Assembly (NCBI RefSeq): GCF_000807855.2
Contig: NZ_JRYR02000001.1
Location: 1,214,565 to 1,278,564, forward strand
Reading direction: 5' to 3'
Length of the DNA stretch: 64,000 nt
Origin: Flammeovirga pacifica
Lineage (GTDB): Bacteria > Bacteroidota > Bacteroidia > Cytophagales > Flammeovirgaceae
Made by a program: the position numbers and the translations under genes. Shown here piece by piece: positions 18,537 to 27,561 of this stretch; the first letter of the stretch is position 1, and the number at the start of each line of letters is the position of its first letter. The notes under the pieces were generated by a model, which was not told where the DNA came from, searched no databases, and saw only the letters and a list, made by a program, of their open reading frames with translations.

Positions 18537-21500
18537 CTATATCTGATTAAAAAATTTAAGAATATCACCCATCACCTCAATCCTTTTTACCTCATGATTG
18601 ATTGTTTCAAAAGGAAAACCTAATACAATTACTCTTCGATTTTCTTTTTGATAGGCTACACCAGCACTCTTATTACTTCCTAAGTATCTACCAATTACTG
18701 CCCCATAAGTATCTGATGGATCTAAAGCATCCACAGACTCTACTGCATATAAATGGGTATCAATATTTTTTGCATAGGTGAGATCTTTAAATGATTTGAA
18801 ATTTTTATGTGTCGCTACCAAATTTCCTGTTCTATCAGCATGTGCTCCCCTACTTTTAAAATGTAAACTATTCGTTGCAAACAGCACGTCATTATGTTTC
18901 CTCCCTTTATGAATACCTTCATTGGTAAAAACCAAATCTGAGCCAACAAAAGCACCTGTAATTAATAATCTACTATCTTCTTTTCTTGAGAATTGGATCA
19001 ATTTATCTCTAAACGATATTGAAAAACATTCATAGTCATACAATTTAGTCTTACGATTTAATGTTGACTTTTGCTCTCCTAATAATACATCAATAATTTT
19101 ATATCTATTAAGGTCAATAGCACCATTTTCAACAGATGCTTTACTTGTTGATACAAAAGATCTTTTATAATAGAATAATGCTTTTCCATGTATTTTAGTA
19201 AAGTCGTGTGTATTTCCCCTGACTAATATAGTTTCAGCATCTGCATAACTTCCTCCATGTCCAGGGGTGTCATCATCTAACCATTCTGATTTTGGGTTAT
19301 AATCATATTGCTTCCCTGTGAAACTCACATCAACACCATCTGCTACACCTTCATTTTCTGATGTAAAACCTTTATAGTTATCCGTTTCAATAGAACTCGG
19401 TCCTCCTATTCTTTCAAATGCATTGACAATAAGCACAGGATCGTTATGAAAATCAGCTAACGCCAATTCTTCTGTCGAAAAACTCTCCCCTCCCTCATTT
19501 AAGGCGGTCACCTTAAACTGATATAGTTTTCCTTTTTCTACCTTTAATTGAAAAGTCGAATCCTTTGTAATTTGACCATTATCCCAACCTTTATTTCCGA
19601 TTTGTGTATACACTTTAAAATAAGTTGGCTTTGCTGATTCTTCTAGAGGATCTACTTGAGGTTTCCATTTTAGTATAGCCTTTGACTTTTCGAGTTCAAC
19701 AGAAAATTGTGTAGGTTTTAAAGGACTTACTACATATTCTGTTGCATTTTGATATGCTAGATATTTAAGTATTCCTTTATAGATGGCACGACTCACATCA
19801 AATCTAAATTTAGGGTCCAAAGCAAATTGCATGTCCTTAAAATTCTGATGTGATAGCAACTCTATAAGTATGGAAGGAACATTAGTATAAACGGCTTCAC
19901 TATATCTTCTATCCCATAGTTCTCTTCTATTCCAGATAGAATCATGAAGAACTCTAATATCATTTACGATTTGAGTTTGTACAATATCTGCTAAATCTCT
20001 GTTTGTAAATCTTGACTGACCTGAAGGAAATTCTTCTCCCTTTTTCATATTGGTGGTACTATATATCATTAAAGTACCTTTCGTAGTGTCTGATTCCGAA
20101 ATTCCAGAATCAGTATGTAAAGCAACGGCAAGATCTATATCCAAATTCAAACCTGAAGAGGCTATTTCTGGGCTTAAAGCATAAGGTGCTCCTACTAACC
20201 AATTGACCCATTCTCCTCTGCATTGATAATCATCTTTATAATCGTTTTCATTTTCGTTTGGAGTAAATACATGTTTTGGAGCCCCGCTATATTGTAAATG
20301 ATACCTAGCACCTTCCATAAAACGAGGTCTACCACTTGTAGCAGTCCCTCTCTGTATATTACCAATTCCACCACCAAAACGCACTGCATCTGCAGTAATC
20401 ATAACATTTTCACCTTTGTCCAAAGAATGACTTGATAAAGTGACTTTTTCATTCTCAGAACCATTAAAAGTAAAAGTACCTAAGTAGACCCAAGTACCTC
20501 CACCGATCTTTTGATTAACGATAAATTCTTTCTTCTGTTCTTGATGATAAACAGTATATTTTGCATCGGAAACACCATTTTCTAAAGAGGCATAACTGAT
20601 GTAAACAGCAAAATCTCCTTTTAATTTTGATTGAGCACTCCAAGTAATCACTTCTTTTTTATGGTGGGTAGGTTTAAACTTTCTATAAGTACCCATCGTG
20701 AAGGGCTCTTCATTGTCATTATAGATCATTTTATTTAGAAAACCCTCACCTCCGGCAAAGACCGTTCCTTGTTCCGAGTATCCTTTTCTATCCCCATCGT
20801 TATCTACCACTAAGGAGGTTTTCTGAGTATCTCTTTCCCTTGGTAATATTACTCTAGCCCCTGCTTTTTCTAACATGGGTGTTAAATATGGCAACACAAA
20901 AGAAGTAGGTAATAAATCTTCTACGGTTTGAAATAATCTGGCTCTTTGCCATTCCCATCTATTTAAAGAAGATTCGTAATACCATCCATGACTATTCCAT
21001 AATGCTATATTTTTATTCTCCAGTCCCTTCGAAAAATGAATATTATCTATACTACTTACCCATTGAACTCTATTGGAATCTTGTAATGGCATTAAATTTC
21101 TTGATAGATCAATATCATGATCATTGCGATATATATTGGGTACTAAATCTTTTAACTCGCATTTTGGTGTAATCGGCCACCTATTCTTACGAGCAATTTT
21201 CACTTTCTCTTTTTCAGTAGATTTCCCTACATAAAACTTAAGATCATATTCTTGATATGTTTTCCCTAAGATGTTTCTCACTTGAAAATAAATATCTTCA
21301 ACATCCTCATTTCTGAGTGGAGTATATTCAAATTGTTTACCAAGGAAAAAGTTAATCTTCTTCGATTTAGGTACTATCTGAACCGTTTCTAATTTTGCTG
21401 AAGTATCAGGAATAAAGTGATATTCTTTATTTATTGCTTTTTCTAAATATGACTTAAACTTATTGGTAACATCGCTTTTAGATTGTCCAATAAGTAGTAA

Positions 21501-21545
21501 TGGAAAAAATAACAAAAGGGCAGAAAAAATCCTTTTCATTTTCAA
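18537..21545 (-). CDS. Large secreted N-acetylmuramoyl-L-alanine amidase with golvesin-like and FnIII-like domains
   Basis: A 1002-residue exported protein with a signal peptide ending near LIGQS. The Amidase_3 fold is split. A first zinc-site histidine lies in NIALWNSHGWYYE (about residue 180), followed by PRERDTQ, equivalent to the TR..D part of the fold. The second histidine lies in VALHTDSG and the catalytic glutamate in IELLSHQNF, near residue 570. A golvesin/Xly-type beta domain (about residues 300-390, with GGGTWVYLGTFTF and ADAVRFGGG) sits inside the catalytic fold. After it come a FnIII-like domain (about 615-705) and a C-terminal domain of about 290 residues without a family I can name. 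It probably cleaves the amide bond between muramic acid and peptide in peptidoglycan, but some relatives are annotated as xanthan lyase. It stands alone between terminators. Confidence 0.75.
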   Translation of the reverse strand: MKMKRIFSALLLFFPLLLIGQSKSDVTNKFKSYLEKAINKEYHFIPDTSAKLETVQIVPKSKKINFFLGKQFEYTPLRNEDVEDIYFQVRNILGKTYQEYDLKFYVGKSTEKEKVKIARKNRWPITPKCELKDLVPNIYRNDHDIDLSRNLMPLQDSNRVQWVSSIDNIHFSKGLENKNIALWNSHGWYYESSLNRWEWQRARLFQTVEDLLPTSFVLPYLTPMLEKAGARVILPRERDTQKTSLVVDNDGDRKGYSEQGTVFAGGEGFLNKMIYNDNEEPFTMGTYRKFKPTHHKKEVITWSAQSKLKGDFAVYISYASLENGVSDAKYTVYHQEQKKEFIVNQKIGGGTWVYLGTFTFNGSENEKVTLSSHSLDKGENVMITADAVRFGGGIGNIQRGTATSGRPRFMEGARYHLQYSGAPKHVFTPNENENDYKDDYQCRGEWVNWLVGAPYALSPEIASSGLNLDIDLAVALHTDSGISESDTTKGTLMIYSTTNMKKGEEFPSGQSRFTNRDLADIVQTQIVNDIRVLHDSIWNRRELWDRRYSEAVYTNVPSILIELLSHQNFKDMQFALDPKFRFDVSRAIYKGILKYLAYQNATEYVVSPLKPTQFSVELEKSKAILKWKPQVDPLEESAKPTYFKVYTQIGNKGWDNGQITKDSTFQLKVEKGKLYQFKVTALNEGGESFSTEELALADFHNDPVLIVNAFERIGGPSSIETDNYKGFTSENEGVADGVDVSFTGKQYDYNPKSEWLDDDTPGHGGSYADAETILVRGNTHDFTKIHGKALFYYKRSFVSTSKASVENGAIDLNRYKIIDVLLGEQKSTLNRKTKLYDYECFSISFRDKLIQFSRKEDSRLLITGAFVGSDLVFTNEGIHKGRKHNDVLFATNSLHFKSRGAHADRTGNLVATHKNFKSFKDLTYAKNIDTHLYAVESVDALDPSDTYGAVIGRYLGSNKSAGVAYQKENRRVIVLGFPFETINHEVKRIEVMGDILKFFNQI

Positions 21546-21865
21546 AAAAGTAAGCGTTAGATAAGAAGAATACTATTTAGATGATCAAACCACATTCAAT
21601 ATAAACCTGAATCTTATTTTTAAATCAAATGGATAATCAATCGATAATCTAAAATATATTGCTCTATTATTTAGTTAATTGTAGTATTTACCAATTTGAC
21701 AGTAATGCCATTGGATATTAGATTCCACTTGGTATAACTTGAGTAACACAATAAGTTAACCAAAGGTGAAAATATAAAATAAAAAAGACGGATAAAGTAT
21801 CCGTCTGTTTCACCTTCAGTAATATAAATTAAAGGCTTTCACCTTTATCAAGTACTTTTCATTGT
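21546..21865. other. Intergenic region between the amidase gene and tetR
   Basis: This region holds the tetR terminator (21781-21810) and, nearer the amidase gene, about 230 AT-rich bases with no open frame. I found no clean TAnnTTTG promoter for the amidase gene. Confidence 0.35.
21781..21810 (-). terminator. Terminator of the tetR gene
   Basis: A 9-base perfect stem (AGACGGATA with TATCCGTCT, 3-base loop) is followed by six T on the minus strand. It lies 55 bases past the tetR stop codon. Confidence 0.8.
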
Positions 21866-22447
21866 TTAGCTTAACGCTTTTATCACTAAACGTGCTACAA
21901 TTTTTGCATCACTTTCAGTTAAACGTTCTTTACTAAATACTTCAGTTGCTCTTGCAGAAGCATACTGAATTGGTATTGCAGGAAAAACGGCGTTGAACAT
22001 TTCAACGTTGATATCCTTTTGAATTTCACCTGTATTATACCCTCTTTCTACCATTCTTTTTGAGCTTTCTGGTATTTTTAAGACCATTTCTTTACTCATC
22101 AAGAAAGTGTAATCATTCATAAGCATATTGATAAACTTTGCTCTTGAAGGATTATCATTTGCTAAGTTAAATATTTCAACACAGAAATGATAGATCACTG
22201 CTTCTAAAGTGTCGTATTCTTCCATATATTTAAAAATTAAATTACGGAAATACTCAATATTAGAATGATATAAAGATTGAACTAATGCAGCTTTACTTGG
22301 ATAGTGTCTATATAAATATCCATCAGCTACTTGTGCTTTTTTAGCAATTGACGAAACGGATGCTCCCCCATACCCCTTAGAAACGACCATTTCAATAGTT
22401 GCTTCCTTAATTCTTTGTAGTTTTGTTTCGTCGATACTTTTTGCCAT
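21866..22447 (-). CDS. TetR/AcrR-family transcriptional regulator
   Basis: A 193-residue regulator with an N-terminal TetR helix-turn-helix (residues about 10-55: IKEATIEMVVSKGYGGASV then SSIAKKAQVADGYLYRHYPS, the most conserved part of the family) and a helical ligand-binding C-terminal domain. TetR proteins usually repress nearby genes and their own and are released by a small ligand. It is transcribed alone, in the same direction as and downstream of the metal-uptake-like operon, with its own near-perfect promoter. An inverted repeat covers the predicted transcript start, which suggests autorepression. Whether it also controls the operon is not shown: that operon has its promoter more than 6 kb away. 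The ligand is unknown. Confidence 0.9.
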   Translation of the reverse strand: MAKSIDETKLQRIKEATIEMVVSKGYGGASVSSIAKKAQVADGYLYRHYPSKAALVQSLYHSNIEYFRNLIFKYMEEYDTLEAVIYHFCVEIFNLANDNPSRAKFINMLMNDYTFLMSKEMVLKIPESSKRMVERGYNTGEIQKDINVEMFNAVFPAIPIQYASARATEVFSKERLTESDAKIVARLVIKALS

Positions 22448-22469
22448 CTTCTATCAGTTTCTGTTGTAT

Positions 22470-22495
22470 AATGAATGAACGAATTCTCATTAATG
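22470..22495. promoter_or_regulatory. Candidate TetR autorepression operator
   Basis: AATGAATGA and TCATTAATG form an imperfect inverted repeat (7 of 9 positions match) around an 8-base centre. It lies between the -7 element and the tetR start codon, over the predicted transcript start, a typical place for a TetR operator. Confidence 0.5.
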
Positions 22496-22501
22496 AATAT
22501 A

Positions 22502-22532
22502 CAAAATTATAGGAAACCAATAAGCAACCAAA
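22502..22532 (-). promoter_or_regulatory. Promoter of the tetR gene
   Basis: On the minus strand TTTG (22529-22532), then 19 bases, then TAATTTTG (22502-22509). Both elements match the Bacteroidota consensus exactly and the spacing is normal. Confidence 0.7.
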
Positions 22533-22646
22533 CTTTTTTAAAAATATATGGATGTTAGCATAATAAAATATGCATTTTGAACAGATTATGGTAATAATTA
22601 ATTAGTTCAAGGAATAACTTTAACTTTCCAAGGGATTTCTTCCTTC

Positions 22647-25043
22647 CTAAATCTTTACTTGTAATGTGAAGTAATAATTCCTTCCATCTGAAGGTATTAT
22701 ACCTGGACCTGGATACCCTGTTGCTCTTCTTGTAAAGTACATATTATTAGTAAGGTTATTTATACCTGACTCAATACCCAACCATTTAAAATTATATTTT
22801 GCTGATAAATCCATTACATAATAGCTTGGAATTGGACCATAAACGGCATCAGCTAACGGTTCTTCTGTATTCGCTGCATCTGTATAATGCTTTTCAACAT
22901 AAGTATATTGAAGAGATAAATTGAAAGATTTATAACCTGCATTCAATCCTGTTTTGATATTAAAGGGAGGAACTAACTCAACATCTTTACCATCATACAC
23001 TCTATCATCTGAAATATATTTACCTTGTATTAAAGCTACATTAGCAAAGAGATTCACATGATAATCTGATAAAGGTGAAAAAATATCCATCCATTTTATT
23101 TCTGCATACGACTCTACTCCTAACGTATATGCATCTGCTATGTTTGTTCTAATTGGATTTGCTGGGTTAGCCAAACCAATTTTATCATTGTATCTCAAAT
23201 AAAAAGCACTTACATCATAATTTAACCACTTTAAAGCACCTCTTGCTCCTAAATCTGCAGAATATCCTTTTTCATCTTTTAGATTAGGATCAATTCTCAC
23301 ATTCGTATTTAAAGATCTTAAATCTGAATATGTAATGGCTCTATAATTCTGAGATAAGTTGGCATAAACCTCTAAATCATCTGTTGGTTTATAACTAAAA
23401 CCAATACCTGCGATAAATATATTTCTATTGTTTTCTATATTATCCTCCATCGGACGAGTGATCTCTTCTATTAAACCATCATCGCCCGGTTCGTAAAACG
23501 TTTGCTGATAATACCCTTTACCAGTAGTTTGAATCATTTCAAAACGTATACCGGGTGTAATTGAGAATTTGTCTGATATCTGAAAAATATTTTCAGCAAA
23601 AAACGCGTAATTATTTATTCTAAAATTATGGTCTGATAATAAAGAATCTGGATGAGAAAAAGAAAAGTCAGCATCTTTACCATCCGAAGCATCACCTTGC
23701 TTTTTATCATCATTACCATGATAAAGACGAGAACCCACAACAAAAACAGAAGGCTTCCCTCTAAAATCATAATGCTGCATGTATCTTATTTCAGTACCAA
23801 TATTTCGAAATTCATCCGCCACTAATAACCTTGGTTCATTATAAGGATCAAGTTTATTCAAGTTTATACCTAATGCATCTCTACTAGCAAGTAAGCCAAA
23901 ATTTCTCATTTCAATTTTAGCTTTTGGAGAGAGTTGGTATTGAAAATTGACTGAAGCAATATTCCAATTCACTTTAAACCAGTTTTGATCGGTATAAGAT
24001 GCCCTTGGATCGTTGTAGAATTCATCATCAGTTAAACCACCTGGCTGCTGAGCTAGGTAATCCATATGAGTTATTTCTACTCCTATTTTCAACTTATCAT
24101 TGATATCATATTGTACTCCTGTAAATATTGTATTGACATTAAAATCAGAATTAGGTCTCCAGCCATCTCCTTTTTTGTATTGGTACATGGCATAATAATT
24201 CACTTTACCTTTTTGTCCGCCAATACTATTAAATGAATTAAACAGACCAAAAGAACCCACTGTCTGTCTTGTGACGAACTCAAAAGGTTTTTCTGTATTT
24301 CCTCTCTTCATTTTAAAGTTCAAAAGACCTCCAAATTGAGTTCCATATTGTAAAGAAGCGGCTCCTCTAACTATTTGAACTTCTTCTACAGCTTCCATTG
24401 GTGGAGTATAATAGCTTTCAGGGTAACCTAATGCATCTGCAGCAATGTCATAACCGTTTTGTCTTGTATTGAAATTAGAGGTCCTGTTAGGACTTAGTCC
24501 TCTACCTCCAATTCCTAGTTGAATTCCTGCTCCATCACTTTCCCAAATATTTAAACCTGGTACTCTATTATATACCTGACGAGAATTGTTTGTAGCTAAA
24601 TTGGCAGTCAGATTATCTACCAAAATGACTTCACTCTTTTTCCCTTCAAAAATGGAAGTTCCTACTACAGCTTCCATTCTTTTAATTTCTGCTGATGACG
24701 AGGCATCTCTCACATCTACTTCCTCTAACAACGTTTCTAAAGGTCGTAAGGTGAAATTCAAATTTTGATCGGCATTCGTAATGGTTACATTATTTTCTAA
24801 TGGTGAGAATCCATATAAAAAAACACCAATACTATAAGTTTTACCTTCTGATAAATTATCTAATTGATATTCTCCTTTATCATTGGTGATCACTTTTTGT
24901 GTTTTTCCTTTTATATATACATTCACTCCCTCCAAAGGTTGATTGGAAGAATCTAATACTTTACCGGATATACTCCTTTGTGCATTTACATAAGAAGCGG
25001 TAATAAAAGAAAGACAAATAAAAAGTAGTAATCTGTATTGCAT
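22647..25043 (-). CDS. TonB-dependent receptor, FecA-like
   Basis: A 798-residue outer membrane TonB-dependent receptor. It has a signal peptide ending at YVNAQ, a carboxypeptidase-regulatory-like domain (RSISGKVLDSSNQPLEGVNV, about residues 22-100), a plug with QVYNRVPGLNIWE, GIGGRGLSPNRTSNF and VRGAASLQYGTQFGG, and a beta barrel ending in FTLQVKI. The plug motifs RGLSPNRT and the shape of the plug recall the ferric citrate receptor FecA. It lies last in an operon with DUF4856, imelysin-like and HTTM proteins, which favours iron or another metal complex as cargo. I start it at MQYRLLLF, five bases past the HTTM stop; the upstream ATG overlaps HTTM and breaks the signal peptide. The actual ligand is not known. 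Confidence 0.88.
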   Translation of the reverse strand: MQYRLLLFICLSFITASYVNAQRSISGKVLDSSNQPLEGVNVYIKGKTQKVITNDKGEYQLDNLSEGKTYSIGVFLYGFSPLENNVTITNADQNLNFTLRPLETLLEEVDVRDASSSAEIKRMEAVVGTSIFEGKKSEVILVDNLTANLATNNSRQVYNRVPGLNIWESDGAGIQLGIGGRGLSPNRTSNFNTRQNGYDIAADALGYPESYYTPPMEAVEEVQIVRGAASLQYGTQFGGLLNFKMKRGNTEKPFEFVTRQTVGSFGLFNSFNSIGGQKGKVNYYAMYQYKKGDGWRPNSDFNVNTIFTGVQYDINDKLKIGVEITHMDYLAQQPGGLTDDEFYNDPRASYTDQNWFKVNWNIASVNFQYQLSPKAKIEMRNFGLLASRDALGINLNKLDPYNEPRLLVADEFRNIGTEIRYMQHYDFRGKPSVFVVGSRLYHGNDDKKQGDASDGKDADFSFSHPDSLLSDHNFRINNYAFFAENIFQISDKFSITPGIRFEMIQTTGKGYYQQTFYEPGDDGLIEEITRPMEDNIENNRNIFIAGIGFSYKPTDDLEVYANLSQNYRAITYSDLRSLNTNVRIDPNLKDEKGYSADLGARGALKWLNYDVSAFYLRYNDKIGLANPANPIRTNIADAYTLGVESYAEIKWMDIFSPLSDYHVNLFANVALIQGKYISDDRVYDGKDVELVPPFNIKTGLNAGYKSFNLSLQYTYVEKHYTDAANTEEPLADAVYGPIPSYYVMDLSAKYNFKWLGIESGINNLTNNMYFTRRATGYPGPGIIPSDGRNYYFTLQVKI

Positions 25044-25048
25044 AAAAA

Positions 25049-26401
25049 TTATCCATTGAAAGGAAGAATCCATTCTTTAGGTAAAAATGAGTCTGAAAGT
25101 TCTGTTAAGTCGATAGTAGGATCAATAAATCTTTTACTTGATCGACCATTTAAAGACACAAAAGCATCTACATAAACTTTAGGAAACTCAATACCTTTTT
25201 TCTTGTATTCTTCTTTCAAATATTTAGCGTATTGTAAAATAAAATCTGGTTGAGTGGCCATCATTTTTTCTTGTAATGGCGTTAAATAATCACTGTTTGT
25301 TATTTCAATTCTATGATTATTTTCTGGGTTTTCCACATAAAAAGTAGCAGCTCCTGATTTTTCCATCAGCATCACTCTCCAAGAAAACCTAAATCCTTGT
25401 TCTGTCCAGAAAAGATTATCATCATAAAGAGCATATCTAAACGGAAACGATAATTGTAGGATAAAAAACAATAAGAATGAGGCTCTCATTATCTTTTGTG
25501 GAATAGAATTTAGTTTACCTCTCTGTACCTTAAAATCTAAGTTTTCAGTACTAAAAAAACGACTTAAGGCAATAATAATCTTTTCATGAAACTCATCAGA
25601 AAAGAAGATTAATGTACTCAAGATCATAATGAAAGGAAACATTCCGATAGGGAATAATAATGAAGTAATAATATGGAAAAAGATTACAGCTAAATAAGCA
25701 TATATTCTTGTTTTCTTATTGGCCAATAAAAAGGGTACAAATAAATCGTAAAAACAACCTGCCCAAGAAAAGAAATAGGCAACCCATTTATATTTAAATA
25801 ATGGACCTATTATCCATAAATCTGTTCTAGAAGCTAACCACAACTTTAAAGGTTGTGCTCTAAAAAGCCAATCTGCGTTTATTTTGGCAACACCAGCATA
25901 AAAATAAACTATAGCTAATTGTAATTTCACTACATTGATTGTCCAAGCAGATACATGCGTTCTAAACGTCTCTGGATTTCTATAAACATCGACTGAAAAA
26001 CGTCTGTGAGCAGGAAGGAAGATCATGATGAAAGCCATCAAACTCACAAAATAATAATGATTTAGATAATTGGTTAGGTCAATAAGTTCAACATAAGTGA
26101 ATGTCAAGAAGTAAGTTAATGCTGATAGTCTATAAAAGGCGCCAAAGGTAATTCCAATGGCAGAAATAATCATTAAAATGAAAATCAGATACATGCCCAA
26201 ATCTCCCAAAGGGCTTATCCATGAAAAACCGTAATAATGAAAAAAGAACGAGGGTTGAATAAACTGTGAGTCTATCCAACCGTTCGCCCAAAATCTTATA
26301 GCACTCCCTGCCATCATTAGGCCAAAGATCATTCTAAAAACTACAAGAGGTGCAATAGAAACTTGTTTGTGTATGTATTCTTCTATTTTAGTCTCCATCA
26401 C
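25049..26401 (-). CDS. HTTM-domain (vitamin K-dependent carboxylase-like) membrane protein
   Basis: A 450-residue integral membrane protein related to the horizontally transferred transmembrane (HTTM) domain of vitamin K-dependent gamma-carboxylases. The N-terminal 300 residues hold several hydrophobic helices with motifs typical of the family: FFHYYGFSWISP, YLNHYYFVSL, FLPAHRRFSVDVYRNP and KLQLAIVYFYAGVAKINADW. The C-terminal part (about 330-450) is soluble and resembles the part following the helices in bacterial relatives. Gamma-carboxylases use reduced vitamin K, CO2 and O2; whether this protein carboxylates anything is unknown. It overlaps the imelysin gene by 14 bases and is followed closely by a TonB receptor, so the four genes are translated from one message. 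No gamma-carboxylase substrate is evident nearby. Confidence 0.85.
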   Translation of the reverse strand: MMETKIEEYIHKQVSIAPLVVFRMIFGLMMAGSAIRFWANGWIDSQFIQPSFFFHYYGFSWISPLGDLGMYLIFILMIISAIGITFGAFYRLSALTYFLTFTYVELIDLTNYLNHYYFVSLMAFIMIFLPAHRRFSVDVYRNPETFRTHVSAWTINVVKLQLAIVYFYAGVAKINADWLFRAQPLKLWLASRTDLWIIGPLFKYKWVAYFFSWAGCFYDLFVPFLLANKKTRIYAYLAVIFFHIITSLLFPIGMFPFIMILSTLIFFSDEFHEKIIIALSRFFSTENLDFKVQRGKLNSIPQKIMRASFLLFFILQLSFPFRYALYDDNLFWTEQGFRFSWRVMLMEKSGAATFYVENPENNHRIEITNSDYLTPLQEKMMATQPDFILQYAKYLKEEYKKKGIEFPKVYVDAFVSLNGRSSKRFIDPTIDLTELSDSFLPKEWILPFNG

Positions 26402-27467
26402 TATCTTGATAAGTAATTTTCACAGAAAGAATAGATGGCATTTCTGATTTTATCATTACCACCAACTTTGACATTTCTGTATACAAAGTTTCTACAGTCT
26501 CGTCTTTTTGATCTATATGATTTGAAAATGGATCAGAACATTTGTCTAATTGTGCCAAAATCACATCAAATTGATTATTGATTTTTTCAGAAAGGTCCTC
26601 TTCTACTGCACCTGCTGTATAATAAGCTTTCAAATAGTCTGCTAAACCTAACTCGCTACCGCCATTAAAGATATTTTTTAATGATGTAACATTCGACTTT
26701 AGTAAATCTAATGTTTCTTGACTGTAGTAAGCTTCTACAGACATTGGTGAAGAGTTACCTGAGATTGAATTTTTACCTAAAGCATATCCTACCCTCTGAT
26801 TCTTACATCTCTCATAAGCTTTATTGAACTCATTAATAATGTAAGATATAGAACTACTTGGATCCACCCCTTCGTTTGAAGTGAATTCATCAGAATAACC
26901 TGAAGTCCATGAATCATAAATTGCAATAGCATCATTATTTACTGCATTCACCACTTTAGTTAAATACATACGACGATTTTCTTCTTGAGCGTCTGTAGTG
27001 TATAAATCTAATGTTGCCCCTACGTTTAATAAATAATCTAATGCAGGAAGACCTTTTACATTAAATGATGAGATAGACTCAATATTGAAATCACCAGCAG
27101 CAATTTTAGTTTCTATTTCAGAAAATTTAGTTGGAAAAGAATTGGTATTCACTAATAAGTTTGAAGTCAATGCTTCCCCATATTGAAATGCATTCACCTT
27201 AGCCCAATTACCATAAGCATCATCTAATTTACTTCTAAGGTCAGTAAGCGTAACATCATTTGTGTTTTCCAAAAATTGGTTTGTAGCGACTAGTAAAGCA
27301 GCTGTACTTTCTGAATAAGCCTTAAAAGCTGGTAAAATAAGGTTATCTGAATAGTTTTCTAACATTTCTTTTTGAGAAAACTCAACACTCACACTGTCCG
27401 AAGAATCATCACAAGAATAGAGTATTGTACAAAAAAGAACTGTAATAAATAGGTTAATTTTGTTCAT
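26388..27467 (-). CDS. Imelysin-like (peptidase M75 fold) lipoprotein
   Basis: A 359-residue lipoprotein with lipobox LYSC (Cys19) and an imelysin-like helical domain. The usual imelysin signature is GxHxxE; here the matching segment reads GLPALDYLLN, that is GxPxxD, so the two metal-ligand-like residues are replaced. Other imelysin-like features are the N-terminal LPAFKAYSESTAALLVATN and the WAKVNAFQYGEAL segment. Imelysins such as IrpA are linked to iron uptake and are no longer thought to be active peptidases. The gene sits between a DUF4856 lipoprotein and the HTTM protein, in an operon that ends with a FecA-like receptor. I infer a periplasmic or surface metal-binding role. Confidence 0.85.
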   Translation of the reverse strand: MNKINLFITVLFCTILYSCDDSSDSVSVEFSQKEMLENYSDNLILPAFKAYSESTAALLVATNQFLENTNDVTLTDLRSKLDDAYGNWAKVNAFQYGEALTSNLLVNTNSFPTKFSEIETKIAAGDFNIESISSFNVKGLPALDYLLNVGATLDLYTTDAQEENRRMYLTKVVNAVNNDAIAIYDSWTSGYSDEFTSNEGVDPSSSISYIINEFNKAYERCKNQRVGYALGKNSISGNSSPMSVEAYYSQETLDLLKSNVTSLKNIFNGGSELGLADYLKAYYTAGAVEEDLSEKINNQFDVILAQLDKCSDPFSNHIDQKDETVETLYTEMSKLVVMIKSEMPSILSVKITYQDSDGD

Positions 27468-27561
27468 TAGAAAAAATCAAATTTAGGTGTATGCACAACA
27501 ACTCAGCAGATAGATTGTCTGCTGAGCTGATTATGTATTTGTAAATATTTTGCAAAGATAA

